The position numbers and the translations under genes were made by a program. Below the pieces are notes generated by a model that did not search any database, had not been told where the DNA came from, and was given only the letters and a program-made list of their open reading frames with translations. A DNA stretch of 64,000 bases. It comes from Caulobacter hibisci. Its GTDB lineage: Bacteria; Pseudomonadota; Alphaproteobacteria; Caulobacterales; Caulobacteraceae. The stretch spans positions 248,001 to 312,000 of the forward strand of contig NZ_JADWOX010000001.1 of NCBI RefSeq assembly GCF_016135805.1, read 5' to 3'. This document shows positions 44,202 through 52,198 of this stretch, one piece after another (position 1 is the stretch's first letter; every line of letters begins with the position of its first letter).

Positions 44202-46567
44202 GCGGCGTCCCTCACCAGCTTGGCCATCCAGGCCTCGGGCGCGTCGCCGAGCCGTTCGCGCAGGGCGTCCAGCTGGCGCACAGTGCTCTCGCGGCCCGAC
44301 AGCACCGTCAGCAGCTCGGGCGAGCCGGCCAGGTTCAGGCGGGCGACGACGCTGTCGGTCCCGTGCTTGATCAGGAAGCAGCGGGCGGTGTCGGGCAGGC
44401 TGCGAACCAGCTCGAACTCGTGCTCGGTCAGGCCGAAGCCCCCGCAGTAGTCCTTCATCTGAGCCTTGGGGTTGGCCATGAAGATCTGGGTGGCGGCCTG
44501 CTCGACGATGGCGCTGGCGATGCGGCTTTCCAGGGCGTCCTGGGCGCTCTGGGTGGCGAAGCCAACCAGGCCGTTGCGCTTGCGCAGGGTCTTTTCCCAG
44601 TCCTTGATCCGGGCCACGAACACGTCGTCGTCCAGGGCCTTCCAGCCTTCATCGACGACGATCAGGGTCGGGTGGCCGTCCAGGCGCTGCTCCACGCGGT
44701 GGAACAGGTACATCATGGCCGGGGTGCGCAGCGCCGGGTCGTCCAGCAGCTGGGTCATGTCGAAGCCCAGGGTGGCGGCCGACAGATCCAGGCCGTCCTG
44801 GGCGTTGTCGAACAGCCAGGCGTGCTCGCCGTTGCCGTGCCACGGCGCCAGGCGCGCGGTCAGGTCGGCGGAGTCCGGACGGCGCGAGCCCTTGAACAGC
44901 TCGGCGAAGAACCGCAGGCGGCGCAGCTTGGGCGCCTGGTCGTAATTGGCGTCGACGGCGTCCTTGATGCGGGCCAGGTCGTCGGGCGTCAGGGTCTCCC
45001 CGGGACGGCAGACCAGGCGCGCGATCCAGTCGGCGACGAAGCGGCGGTTGGCCGGGGTGTCTTCCAGGGCCAGCGGGTTGAAGCCCGTGGCTTGGCCCGG
45101 ACGCAGCACCTCGTAGCGGCCGCCGATGGCGCGCAGGAAGATCTCGGCGCCCCGATCCTTGTCGAAGAACACGGTGCGCGGCTTGTACTTCTGGGCCTGG
45201 GCCAGCAGGAAGTTCAGCACCACGGTCTTGCCCGAGCCCGACGGGCCGATGATCGTGAAGTTGCCCAGGTCGCCCTTGTGGAAGTTGAAGTGGTAGGGGC
45301 CGGCCGAGGTGGTCTCCAGCAGCGTCACCGCCGGACCCCAGTGGTTGCCCAGGGCCTTGCCGACCGGGAAGTTGTGGCCGCTGGCGAAGCCGGCGAAATT
45401 GGCGGTCGAGATCATCGCCCGGCGGGCGATATCCTTGAAGTTGCCGGGGAACTGCGCCCAGAAGGCCGGTTCCAGATTGACGTCCTCGCGCACGGCGATG
45501 GCGCCCATCTCGGTGAAGGCCGACAGCACTTCGGCGGTCGATTGGTCCAGGCCGTCGAGGCTCTCGCCGCGCACCAGCACCGACAGGTGGTGCTCGCCGA
45601 AGGCGGCGCGGCCGCTGACCACGTCGTCCTTGGCGCGGAGCAAATCGGCCTTGAGGCTGACGCCGTCGTCGTCGGCCGCGCGCATGCGGCGCAGGGACAG
45701 GTTCATCTTGTCCAGCGTCGGCTGGCGGTCGACGAAGCCGAAGCTCTGGGTGACCACCATCTCGCAAGGCAGGCGCAGCAGGTCGTCCAGCATGCCCGGC
45801 GTGGTCTGGGCGGGGTAGTCCTTGACCGAAACGATCGAGGCGAAGCCGCGCGCCAGGGCGCCGGCCCGCGACAGTTCCAGCGTCTCGTGGCCGAAGCTGA
45901 CGCGGCGATAGGGCAGGTACTCGCCCGCGTCGCCTTCCGGCGCCAGCACCGGGCGCATCTCGCCGTTATAGAGGCAGGACAGGAATTCCAGCGGCTCGGA
46001 GCACTTGCCGTTCGCGCCCTCGTACTGGCCCAGCACCCGCGCGCCGTAGGGCGCCAGGGCCGAGACCAGGCTGTCGCGGGCGGCGTCGAGCTCGCGGCGG
46101 TCCTGGGTCTTCTGGGTGGCGGACTGGGCCGAGCCCTTGGCCAGGCGCAGGGCCTTGTCGATCAGGCCGCCCTGGCCTTGCAGCGGCCGCCGCACCAGGG
46201 TCAGGAACAGGTCGTTGACGTAAAGCTTGCGGCCGGCGAGGCGCTCGCTCCAGTCGGCGTCCACCTGCGCGCTGAAGGCGTCGGCGAACGTGCCTTCGGT
46301 GCCCACGCGGGCCTCGCGGCGGACGATATGGTGGTAGACGGCGAAGCGCGAGCTGGCCAGGCCGCGCAGCATCACGTCGCGCACCGCCTTGCGATAGTTC
46401 AGCGTCTCGCTGTCGGCGGTCTCGAACGGCAGGCCGGCCAGGTGGATCACCTGGATCAGCAGGCCGTCGCGGGTTTCCAGCGTCCGCTCGTCCAGGTGAC
46501 GGGCGTAGGGCAGGCGCTTGCCGGCCGACGCTTCCTTTTTCGGATTCACGGTTGGTAGCTGTTGCAT
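44198..46567 (-). CDS. virB4: VirB4-type ATPase of a type IV secretion system
   Basis: The protein has 789 residues from the ATG at 46565-46567, which lies inside the end of virB3; an ATG 18 codons upstream has no better ribosome-binding site. Walker A is NFTIIGPSGSGKTVVLNFLL, Walker B is HPTLIVVDEGWKALDDD, and FATQSAQDALES follows. It is the largest ATPase of the complex and sits at the inner-membrane base. N-terminal region signatures (LLIQVIHLAGLPFETADSET) agree with the family. Confidence 0.96.
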   Translation of the reverse strand: MQQLPTVNPKKEASAGKRLPYARHLDERTLETRDGLLIQVIHLAGLPFETADSETLNYRKAVRDVMLRGLASSRFAVYHHIVRREARVGTEGTFADAFSAQVDADWSERLAGRKLYVNDLFLTLVRRPLQGQGGLIDKALRLAKGSAQSATQKTQDRRELDAARDSLVSALAPYGARVLGQYEGANGKCSEPLEFLSCLYNGEMRPVLAPEGDAGEYLPYRRVSFGHETLELSRAGALARGFASIVSVKDYPAQTTPGMLDDLLRLPCEMVVTQSFGFVDRQPTLDKMNLSLRRMRAADDDGVSLKADLLRAKDDVVSGRAAFGEHHLSVLVRGESLDGLDQSTAEVLSAFTEMGAIAVREDVNLEPAFWAQFPGNFKDIARRAMISTANFAGFASGHNFPVGKALGNHWGPAVTLLETTSAGPYHFNFHKGDLGNFTIIGPSGSGKTVVLNFLLAQAQKYKPRTVFFDKDRGAEIFLRAIGGRYEVLRPGQATGFNPLALEDTPANRRFVADWIARLVCRPGETLTPDDLARIKDAVDANYDQAPKLRRLRFFAELFKGSRRPDSADLTARLAPWHGNGEHAWLFDNAQDGLDLSAATLGFDMTQLLDDPALRTPAMMYLFHRVEQRLDGHPTLIVVDEGWKALDDDVFVARIKDWEKTLRKRNGLVGFATQSAQDALESRIASAIVEQAATQIFMANPKAQMKDYCGGFGLTEHEFELVRSLPDTARCFLIKHGTDSVVARLNLAGSPELLTVLSGRESTVRQLDALRERLGDAPEAWMAKLVRDAA

Positions 46568-46833
46568 CGCCAGGCCCGGAAGTTGGGAACACGGGGGCAG
46601 CGGCTGACCTTGGTCAGCCACAGGTCGAAGATGCGCGGCTCGCGCAGGCAGGCCGCGTAGCCGATCGCGTGGACCACCAGGGCCGCCAGCAGGGCCCAGA
46701 ACGACTTGGTGATCAGGAAGAGCTCGGTCGTGACCACCCCGTTGACGACGAAGTAGCTGTAGGTCACGCCGGCGAACATCTGGGGCCGGGTCAGTGCCCC
46801 GAACACCACGTCGCGATCGAGGGGAGCGGCCAT
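46546..46833 (-). CDS. virB3: VirB3-type inner-membrane protein
   Basis: A 95-residue protein starting at the ATG 46831-46833. It has the N-terminal VVFGALTRPQMFAGVTYSYF and two close membrane segments (VTTELFLITKSFWALLAAL, HAIGYAACLREPRIFDLW), typical of VirB3. It usually works with VirB4, and the two genes overlap here by 22 bases. Five bases separate it from virB2. Confidence 0.9.
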   Translation of the reverse strand: MAAPLDRDVVFGALTRPQMFAGVTYSYFVVNGVVTTELFLITKSFWALLAALVVHAIGYAACLREPRIFDLWLTKVSRCPRVPNFRAWRCNSYQP

Positions 46834-46838
46834 CGGGC

Positions 46839-47156
46839 TTACGCGCCCGAGGCGGTGCGGATGCCGCTGACGATGGTGGTGGCGCCGAACAGGATGAAGC
46901 AGCCGACGATGACGGTCGCGCCGTAGCGCCAGTTCATCCGGCCGGTCAGCATCATGAAGCCGACGGCGGCCACGGCCATCACCGCCACGGCGGTGGCGAC
47001 GTTGCCCATCAGCGTGCCCTGCAGCCACAGCACGCCCGACAGCACGGCCGAAGAGCCTTGCGGGTCGGCTTGCGCGACCTGGGCGTGAGCCTGGCTGGCG
47101 GCGGCGGCGAGGACGGTCGCCAGGGCGGCGGCGCGAGCGTTGAGGAACTTACGCAT
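46839..47156 (-). CDS. virB2: VirB2-type major pilin
   Basis: A 105-residue precursor. The signal peptide (LNARAAALATVLAAAASQAH, cut after AHA) leaves a mature pilin of about 80 residues with two hydrophobic segments (ATAVAVMAVAAVGFMMLTGR, YGATVIVGCFILFGATTIVS) joined by a short basic loop. Length and topology fit VirB2. The start overlaps the virB1 stop. Confidence 0.9.
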   Translation of the reverse strand: MRKFLNARAAALATVLAAAASQAHAQVAQADPQGSSAVLSGVLWLQGTLMGNVATAVAVMAVAAVGFMMLTGRMNWRYGATVIVGCFILFGATTIVSGIRTASGA

Positions 47157-47773
47157 CAGTTCGGGGCTCCGAGGGCGGGAAGGGCGAGGGCCGGCCCGGC
47201 CACGGCCATCCGGCCGAGGATCGAGGCGACATAGGCTTGGGTTTCGGCGTAGGGCGGCACGCCGCCGTGCTTGAGGACGGCGCCGGGGCCGGCGTTGTAG
47301 GCGGCCAGGGCCAGCTTCACGTCGCCGCCGAAGCGGTTGAGCATCTGGCGCAGGTACATCGCCCCGCCCTTGATGTTCTGGGCCATGTCGGCCGGATCGA
47401 CGCCCAGGTCGCGGGCCGTGCCCGGCATCAGCTGCATCACGCCCATGGCGCCGCGGCGCGAGCGGGCGGCGGGACGAAAGCGGCTTTCGCGCCAGGCCAC
47501 GGCCTCGACCAGCTTGGGGTCCAGGGCGTAGTCGGCGGCGGCGGCGTGCAGCTCGCGCCGCACGTCCTCGCTGGCCAGCGTTTCCACCACGGCGGCCTTG
47601 GGCGGCGCGATCGTCTCGACGGCGCCGTCGGTGAACACCGCCGGGCCTTCGAAGCGCGTGACCTCGCCTTCGTCACCGATCTCCAGAACCTGGGCGGCGG
47701 CCGGGGCGGCGAGCAGACAGCAGATCGCGAGGGCCGCCAAGCTCACGGCCTGGCGGGCGAAATCGAACGTCAT
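47156..47773 (-). CDS. virB1: VirB1-type lytic transglycosylase
   Basis: A 205-residue secreted enzyme starting at ATG 47771-47773, with signal peptide AVSLAALAICCLLAAPAAAQ. The SLT catalytic Glu is in AVAWRESRFRPAARSRRGAM, followed by GVMQLMPGTARDLGVDP and LAAYNAGPGAVLKHGGVPPY. It cuts peptidoglycan locally so that the secretion channel can cross. It is the first gene of the virB operon and is divergent from the ECF sigma gene. Confidence 0.93.
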   Translation of the reverse strand: MTFDFARQAVSLAALAICCLLAAPAAAQVLEIGDEGEVTRFEGPAVFTDGAVETIAPPKAAVVETLASEDVRRELHAAAADYALDPKLVEAVAWRESRFRPAARSRRGAMGVMQLMPGTARDLGVDPADMAQNIKGGAMYLRQMLNRFGGDVKLALAAYNAGPGAVLKHGGVPPYAETQAYVASILGRMAVAGPALALPALGAPN

Positions 47774-48048
47774 CGACGCTCCCGAATGGTTGTGGTTAAA
47801 AAATATGCTTAATGAGTATGTATAGGGCGGTGCTGAATCGCGTAATGCGGCAGGACAGCGCATTGAGTTGCTGTTTATCTATGTCGTGAAGTCTACATTT
47901 CGGATGTTTTCGCTTAAGCTTGGTCAAGATTTTACGTTCACATTCAAGCTTGAAACTTGACCGGCGAGACGTTTCGGGCGCTGAGCTTCGGCCTGTCATG
48001 AGGCCCGGCCGTCACGCGATTGTCGCGCGCCGATGGCATGCGCCGCTC
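47774..48048. promoter_or_regulatory. AT-rich divergent promoter region of the virB operon and ECF sigma gene
   Basis: The stretch is much richer in A+T than the flanking genes, especially 47800-47950. It contains the perfect palindrome TTCAAGCTTGAA (47943-47954) and an inverted repeat GGTCAAG (47922-47928) with CTTGACC (47956-47962). These dyads are good regulator-binding candidates for one or both genes. No coding frame with support lies inside; the reading frame of the sigma gene is open upstream of its likely start but lacks a ribosome-binding site there. Confidence 0.5.
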
Positions 48049-48603
48049 ATGCGCTCAACGGCTCCGACCTGCGGTCCACCACTCAACCTGACGTGCGAAG
48101 CGCAAGGCGCGGGGTTCGAGGCCCTGACCCGCCGCCTGCGTGCGCCGCTGCTCAGCTACTTCACCCGCCGCACCGGCTCGCGCCTCGACGCCGAGGAACT
48201 GGTCCAGGACCTGTTCCTGCGCCTGCTGCGCCGCCGGGGTCTGATGGCGCTGGAAAACGTCGACGGCTACGTCTTCGAGGCGGCCGCCAACCTGCTGCGC
48301 GACAAGGCCCGCCGCGACCGGGCGCGGCTCGACGGCGGCCCCGTGGACCTTCAGACGCTGGATCCGGCCGACGACCTGCCCGGCGCCGAACAGGTGGTCG
48401 GCGGCCGCCAGAACCTGGCGCGGCTGCGCGCGGCCCTGAAGTCGCTGCCGCCCCGCGCTCGGACCATCGTGATCCTGCGCCGGTTCGAGGACATGACCCA
48501 CGCCGAGATCGCCGCCCGCCTGCGAATCTCGGTCAGCGCCGTCGAAAAGCACCTGGCCCGGGCCATGATCGTGCTGCGCGACGCCTTGCGGGAGGAGGTC
48601 TGA
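48049..48603 (+). CDS. ECF RNA polymerase sigma factor, FecI type
   Basis: The protein has 184 residues from ATG 48049; earlier in-frame starts (for example 47998) exist. Region 2 contains LTRRLRAPLLSYFTRRTGSR, AEELVQDLFLRLL and NVDGYVFEAAANLLRDKARR. Region 4 is LKSLPPRARTIVILRRFEDM, HAEIAARLRISVSAVEKHLA. It should be held and activated by the FecR-type protein next to it in response to the FecA-type receptor. The stop overlaps the FecR start (TGATG). Confidence 0.92.
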   Translation: MRSTAPTCGPPLNLTCEAQGAGFEALTRRLRAPLLSYFTRRTGSRLDAEELVQDLFLRLLRRRGLMALENVDGYVFEAAANLLRDKARRDRARLDGGPVDLQTLDPADDLPGAEQVVGGRQNLARLRAALKSLPPRARTIVILRRFEDMTHAEIAARLRISVSAVEKHLARAMIVLRDALREEV

Positions 48604-49559
48604 TGGCCGGCTCCCCCAAAGCGCCCGACGCCTCGGCCCGCTGGTTCGCCAAGGTCGAGGGCGGCCGGCTGACGGCCGACGAACAGCGCGCCTTCGCCGA
48701 CTGGCTGGGCGAGGCCGACAACGCCCGGGCCTTCGACGAACTCGAACAGGGCTGGGAAGCGCTGGGCGAGGCCGGCGGCGACCGCGAGCTGCTGCGCATG
48801 CGCTCGGCCGCCCTGCGCACGGCCTCCGGTCCCAGCCGCCGGGCGATCTTCGGCATGGCCGGTGGAGCCGCCGCCGCGGCGGCGGCCGGCGGCATCGGCC
48901 TGATGATGGCCGGCGCGGCCCAGGCCACGATCCGCACCGGCCTCGGTGAGCGGCTGACGACTTCGCTGCCCGACGGCTCGCGCGTCACCCTGGCGCCGCT
49001 GTCGAAGCTGCGGGTCGGCTATGGCGGCTCCAAGCGCGCCGCGCGGCTGGACGAGGGCCAGGCCTATTTCGAGATCCGCCAGGGCAAGCCGTTCAAGCTG
49101 ATCGCCGGCGAGCAGGTCGCCGAATGCGCCGGCGGCCGCTTCCAGGTCTCGCTGGACGGCGAGCGGGCGCAGATCCTGCTGGAGGAGGGGGCCTTGCAGG
49201 TCGCCGCCGAGGCGGGCGGCGCCCGTCCACTGGCGATCCGCGCCGGCCAGCTGCTCTCCGGTCCGGCCCTGGCTCCCGCTGTGACCACCACTACGGACGC
49301 CGAGGGCCTGACCGCCTGGCGCAGCGGGCGGCTGGTGTTCGACGACGAGGCGCTCGACGACGTGGTCGCCGCCTTCAACCGCTATTCCCGCGACCAATTG
49401 GTGCTGGCCCAGCCGGAGCTGGGTTCGATCCGCATCTCCGGCTCGTTCCGCTACGACGGCGCGCGCGAGTTCGCCCAGGCCATGCAGGCGGCCTTCGGTC
49501 TCAGCGTCCGTCAGGTCGGGGCCTCGACCTGGTCGATCGCGGCGGCCTCCACGACCTAG
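48603..49559 (+). CDS. FecR-family anti-sigma/signal-transducing protein
   Basis: A 318-residue protein. The N-terminal cytosolic domain (about 8-60, SARWFAKVEGGRLTADEQRA and FADWLGEADNARAFDELEQG) binds the sigma factor. One membrane helix follows (about 84-105, FGMAGGAAAAAAAGGIGLMM). The periplasmic domain (about 105-318) has the FecR signature TSLPDGSRVTLAPLSKLRV and RAARLDEGQAYFEI, and ends in an STN-like part. It relays receptor occupancy to the ECF factor. The start overlaps the sigma gene stop. Confidence 0.92.
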   Translation: MAGSPKAPDASARWFAKVEGGRLTADEQRAFADWLGEADNARAFDELEQGWEALGEAGGDRELLRMRSAALRTASGPSRRAIFGMAGGAAAAAAAGGIGLMMAGAAQATIRTGLGERLTTSLPDGSRVTLAPLSKLRVGYGGSKRAARLDEGQAYFEIRQGKPFKLIAGEQVAECAGGRFQVSLDGERAQILLEEGALQVAAEAGGARPLAIRAGQLLSGPALAPAVTTTTDAEGLTAWRSGRLVFDDEALDDVVAAFNRYSRDQLVLAQPELGSIRISGSFRYDGAREFAQAMQAAFGLSVRQVGASTWSIAAASTT

Positions 49560-49575
49560 AGACCGCCGTTCGTTG

Positions 49576-49590
49576 CGTGAAATTTTCACG
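49576..49590. promoter_or_regulatory. Inverted repeat CGTGAAA-T-TTTCACG before the receptor gene
   Basis: A perfect 7-bp inverted repeat with one central base lies 78 bases upstream of the TonB-receptor start and 16 bases after the fecR stop. Placement suggests a promoter element or a binding site for the receptor transcript; the GAAATTTTC core is AT-rich like the -35 region of FecI-type promoters. Assignment is tentative. Confidence 0.35.
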
Positions 49591-49668
49591 ACGGGATGAG
49601 GGTTCGATCACGGCGACGGTTCCTGGAGTCGATCGGTCAGGGGCCGGCGGCTGTTTGGGACCATAGTC

Positions 49669-52173
49669 ATGACGAGCTTCACTTCACGCGCGCTTCGACG
49701 CAACCTGCTGGCCTGCGGCGCGGTCGCCGCGCTGGGCCTGGCGTCGGGCCTGGCCTCTCCGGCCCTGGCCCAGACGGGCGGCGTCGCGGCGCTGAGCCTG
49801 CAAAGCCAGCCGCTGGAGCTGGCCCTGCCGGCCCTGGCCCGCCAGGCCGACGTCCAGCTGCTCTATGCGCCCGCCCTGGTGCGCGGCAAGCGCGGCGCGG
49901 CCGTGGCCGGCGCCCGCACGCCTGCCGAGGCCCTGGGGCGCCTGCTGGCCGGCACGGGCCTGAAGGCCGTCGCCACCGGCGAGCGCACCTTCACCATCAC
50001 CGCCGCCGCCGAAGAGCGCGCCGAGATCAGCCAGCTGGAAGAGGTGGTCGTCACCGCCCAGAAGCGCTCGGCCGCCATCCAGGACGTGCCGATGGCCGTC
50101 GCCGTGGTCGAGGGCGCCGACGCTTCCCGCCGGGGCATCACCAGCGTCACCGACCTGGTCGACGAGGTGGCCGGCCTGTCGGTGAACTACGCCTTCGGCG
50201 GCACCAACTACGGCCTGATCAGCATCCGCGGCATCGGCGGGGCCGACGACTACAAGCCCAACGGCAACCCGTCCGTCGCCCTGCATGTCGACGGCGTCTA
50301 CCAGACCTCCAACGCCTATCTCGGCATGCCGCTGTTCGATCTCGACCGGGTCGAGGTGCTGAAGGGCCCGCAAGGCACGCTCTACGGCCGCAACACCACG
50401 GCCGGCGTGATCAACGCCATCACCCGCGGCCCCGGCAAGGAGCTCGAGGGCTCGGCCCGCGTCGAATACGGCAGCTACGACTACACCGAGTTCGAGGCCT
50501 CGGCCGGCGGTCCGGTCAGCGACAATCTCGGCGTCCGCATCGCCGTGCTGGCCCAGAACGGCGGCGGGTTCATGACCGGCGCGGGGGCAGGAACCCTGGC
50601 CGGTTACCAGCCCTCGGTGCGTGGCGTGGTCCAGACCCAGGTCCCGGCCCTGACCGATCCCGGCCGCCGCGAAGGCTTCGGCGACAAGGACCTGTTCGCC
50701 GCCCGCGCCACCATCGACCTCGCCCTGGCCCCCGAGACCGACCTGACCGTCAAGCTGTTCGGCAGCCGCGATCGTGGCGACACCCGCCAGTACGACCGCA
50801 TCGCCCGCAGCAAGGACGCCACCATCGCCAACGCCGGCGAGAACGCCGACCCCTACGAGTTCTACTCGACCGGCTATCCGACCCAGAGCATCGACATCTA
50901 CGGCGGCTCGGCCACCCTGGCCCATCGCGTCAAGGAGAACCTCAACTTCACCGCCGTCGGCGGCTGGCAGGGCTCGACGCGGTCGATCCAGGGCAACGGC
51001 GACGGCTCGCCCTATCCGGCCTCCTATTTCGACGCCGACGAGAAGCTGAGCCAGGCCTCGCTGGAACTGCGCCTGGCAGACGACACCGGCGGCAAGGTCG
51101 ACTGGATCGCCGGCGCCTTCTACGTCACCGACGAGGTGCAGTTCGACACCAACTGGATCAGCTACACGGCCCTGACCGTCTACGACAACCTGCACAAGCA
51201 GCAGCGGTCCAGCCTGGCCCTGTTCGGCCAGGTCGACTACCGGCCGATCGAGCGCCTGCAGATCTCGGCGGGCCTGCGCTACACGCGCGACGACGCCGAC
51301 TACAAGGGCAAGAACGTGGACCGCAATCCGTGGGGCATCAGCACCTTCACGACCACCTTCGCCACCACGGCCAACTTCGCCTGGGACGAGACCTTCAACG
51401 ACGACAACGTCTCGGGCCGCCTGACCGCCAAGTACGACGTCACCGACGACCTCAACGTCTTTGTCTCGGCGGGCACCGGCTATCGCGGCGGCGGCTTCGA
51501 CGGCACCTCGATCTTCACCGTCGCCGAGACCAAGCCCTTCGCCTCCGAGACCGTGAAGGCCTACGAGGCCGGCCTTCGCTGGACCACCGGCCGCGTGCGC
51601 CTGTCGCTCGACGCCTTCCGCTACCGGTTCAGCGAGCTGCAGGCCACCACGCGCCTGGCCAACGACACCAACGGCCGGGCCAATGTCGGCAAGGCCAGCA
51701 GCGAGGGCGTCGAGGTCGGCCTCAACGTCCAGGTCCTGCGCAGCGAGCGCCAGAGCCTGCAACTAGACGCCAACGCCACCTGGCTCGACACCGAGGTGCT
51801 GTCGTTCAGCTCCAACCGTGTGGCCGACGTGCTGGCGACGGTCGGCGACCCGCTGCCGGGCGCGCCGGACGTCTCGGCCACCCTGGCGCTGAACCACGTG
51901 CTGTTCCTGGAGGGCGGCTGGAACCTTCGCAGCCGCCTGGGCGTCACCCACCACGGCGAGGAGAGCAACCGCCTCAACGCCCTGCCGGGCAACACCGCCC
52001 AGCCCTACACCCTGGTCAATCTGCGGATGGAGCTGGCGACCCCGTCGAACTGGACGCTCTATGCCTACGGCAAGAACATCACCGACGAGGTCTATTTCCC
52101 CGAGCTGAACGGCGCGGCCCGTCTCGTGGGGGCCCCGGCCACCTGGGGCGTCGGCGCGCGGTTCGACTTCTGA
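49669..52173 (+). CDS. FecA-type TonB-dependent receptor with N-terminal signalling domain
   Basis: An 834-residue protein. A signal peptide ends near residue 35 (LGLASGLASPALAQ). The STN signalling domain spans about 43-110 (LSLQSQPLELALPALARQAD, TPAEALGRLLAGTGLK) and would touch FecR in the periplasm. A TonB box LEEVVVTAQKR follows, then the plug (VEVLKGPQGTLYGRNTTAGV) and the barrel, closing with GVGARFDF. Together with the sigma and FecR genes it forms a cell-surface signalling unit. The ligand is not readable, but the adjacent phosphatase suggests a phosphorus-containing compound. Confidence 0.94.
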   Translation: MTSFTSRALRRNLLACGAVAALGLASGLASPALAQTGGVAALSLQSQPLELALPALARQADVQLLYAPALVRGKRGAAVAGARTPAEALGRLLAGTGLKAVATGERTFTITAAAEERAEISQLEEVVVTAQKRSAAIQDVPMAVAVVEGADASRRGITSVTDLVDEVAGLSVNYAFGGTNYGLISIRGIGGADDYKPNGNPSVALHVDGVYQTSNAYLGMPLFDLDRVEVLKGPQGTLYGRNTTAGVINAITRGPGKELEGSARVEYGSYDYTEFEASAGGPVSDNLGVRIAVLAQNGGGFMTGAGAGTLAGYQPSVRGVVQTQVPALTDPGRREGFGDKDLFAARATIDLALAPETDLTVKLFGSRDRGDTRQYDRIARSKDATIANAGENADPYEFYSTGYPTQSIDIYGGSATLAHRVKENLNFTAVGGWQGSTRSIQGNGDGSPYPASYFDADEKLSQASLELRLADDTGGKVDWIAGAFYVTDEVQFDTNWISYTALTVYDNLHKQQRSSLALFGQVDYRPIERLQISAGLRYTRDDADYKGKNVDRNPWGISTFTTTFATTANFAWDETFNDDNVSGRLTAKYDVTDDLNVFVSAGTGYRGGGFDGTSIFTVAETKPFASETVKAYEAGLRWTTGRVRLSLDAFRYRFSELQATTRLANDTNGRANVGKASSEGVEVGLNVQVLRSERQSLQLDANATWLDTEVLSFSSNRVADVLATVGDPLPGAPDVSATLALNHVLFLEGGWNLRSRLGVTHHGEESNRLNALPGNTAQPYTLVNLRMELATPSNWTLYAYGKNITDEVYFPELNGAARLVGAPATWGVGARFDF

Positions 52174-52198
52174 TGTCGTGAACTAAAGGAGGCCCGCC

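Noticed and set aside
47920..48048. Longer N-terminus for the ECF sigma factor
   Set aside because: The frame is open, but the added residues do not resemble sigma region 1 or 2, no ribosome-binding site supports them, and they would cover the AT-rich regulatory dyads.
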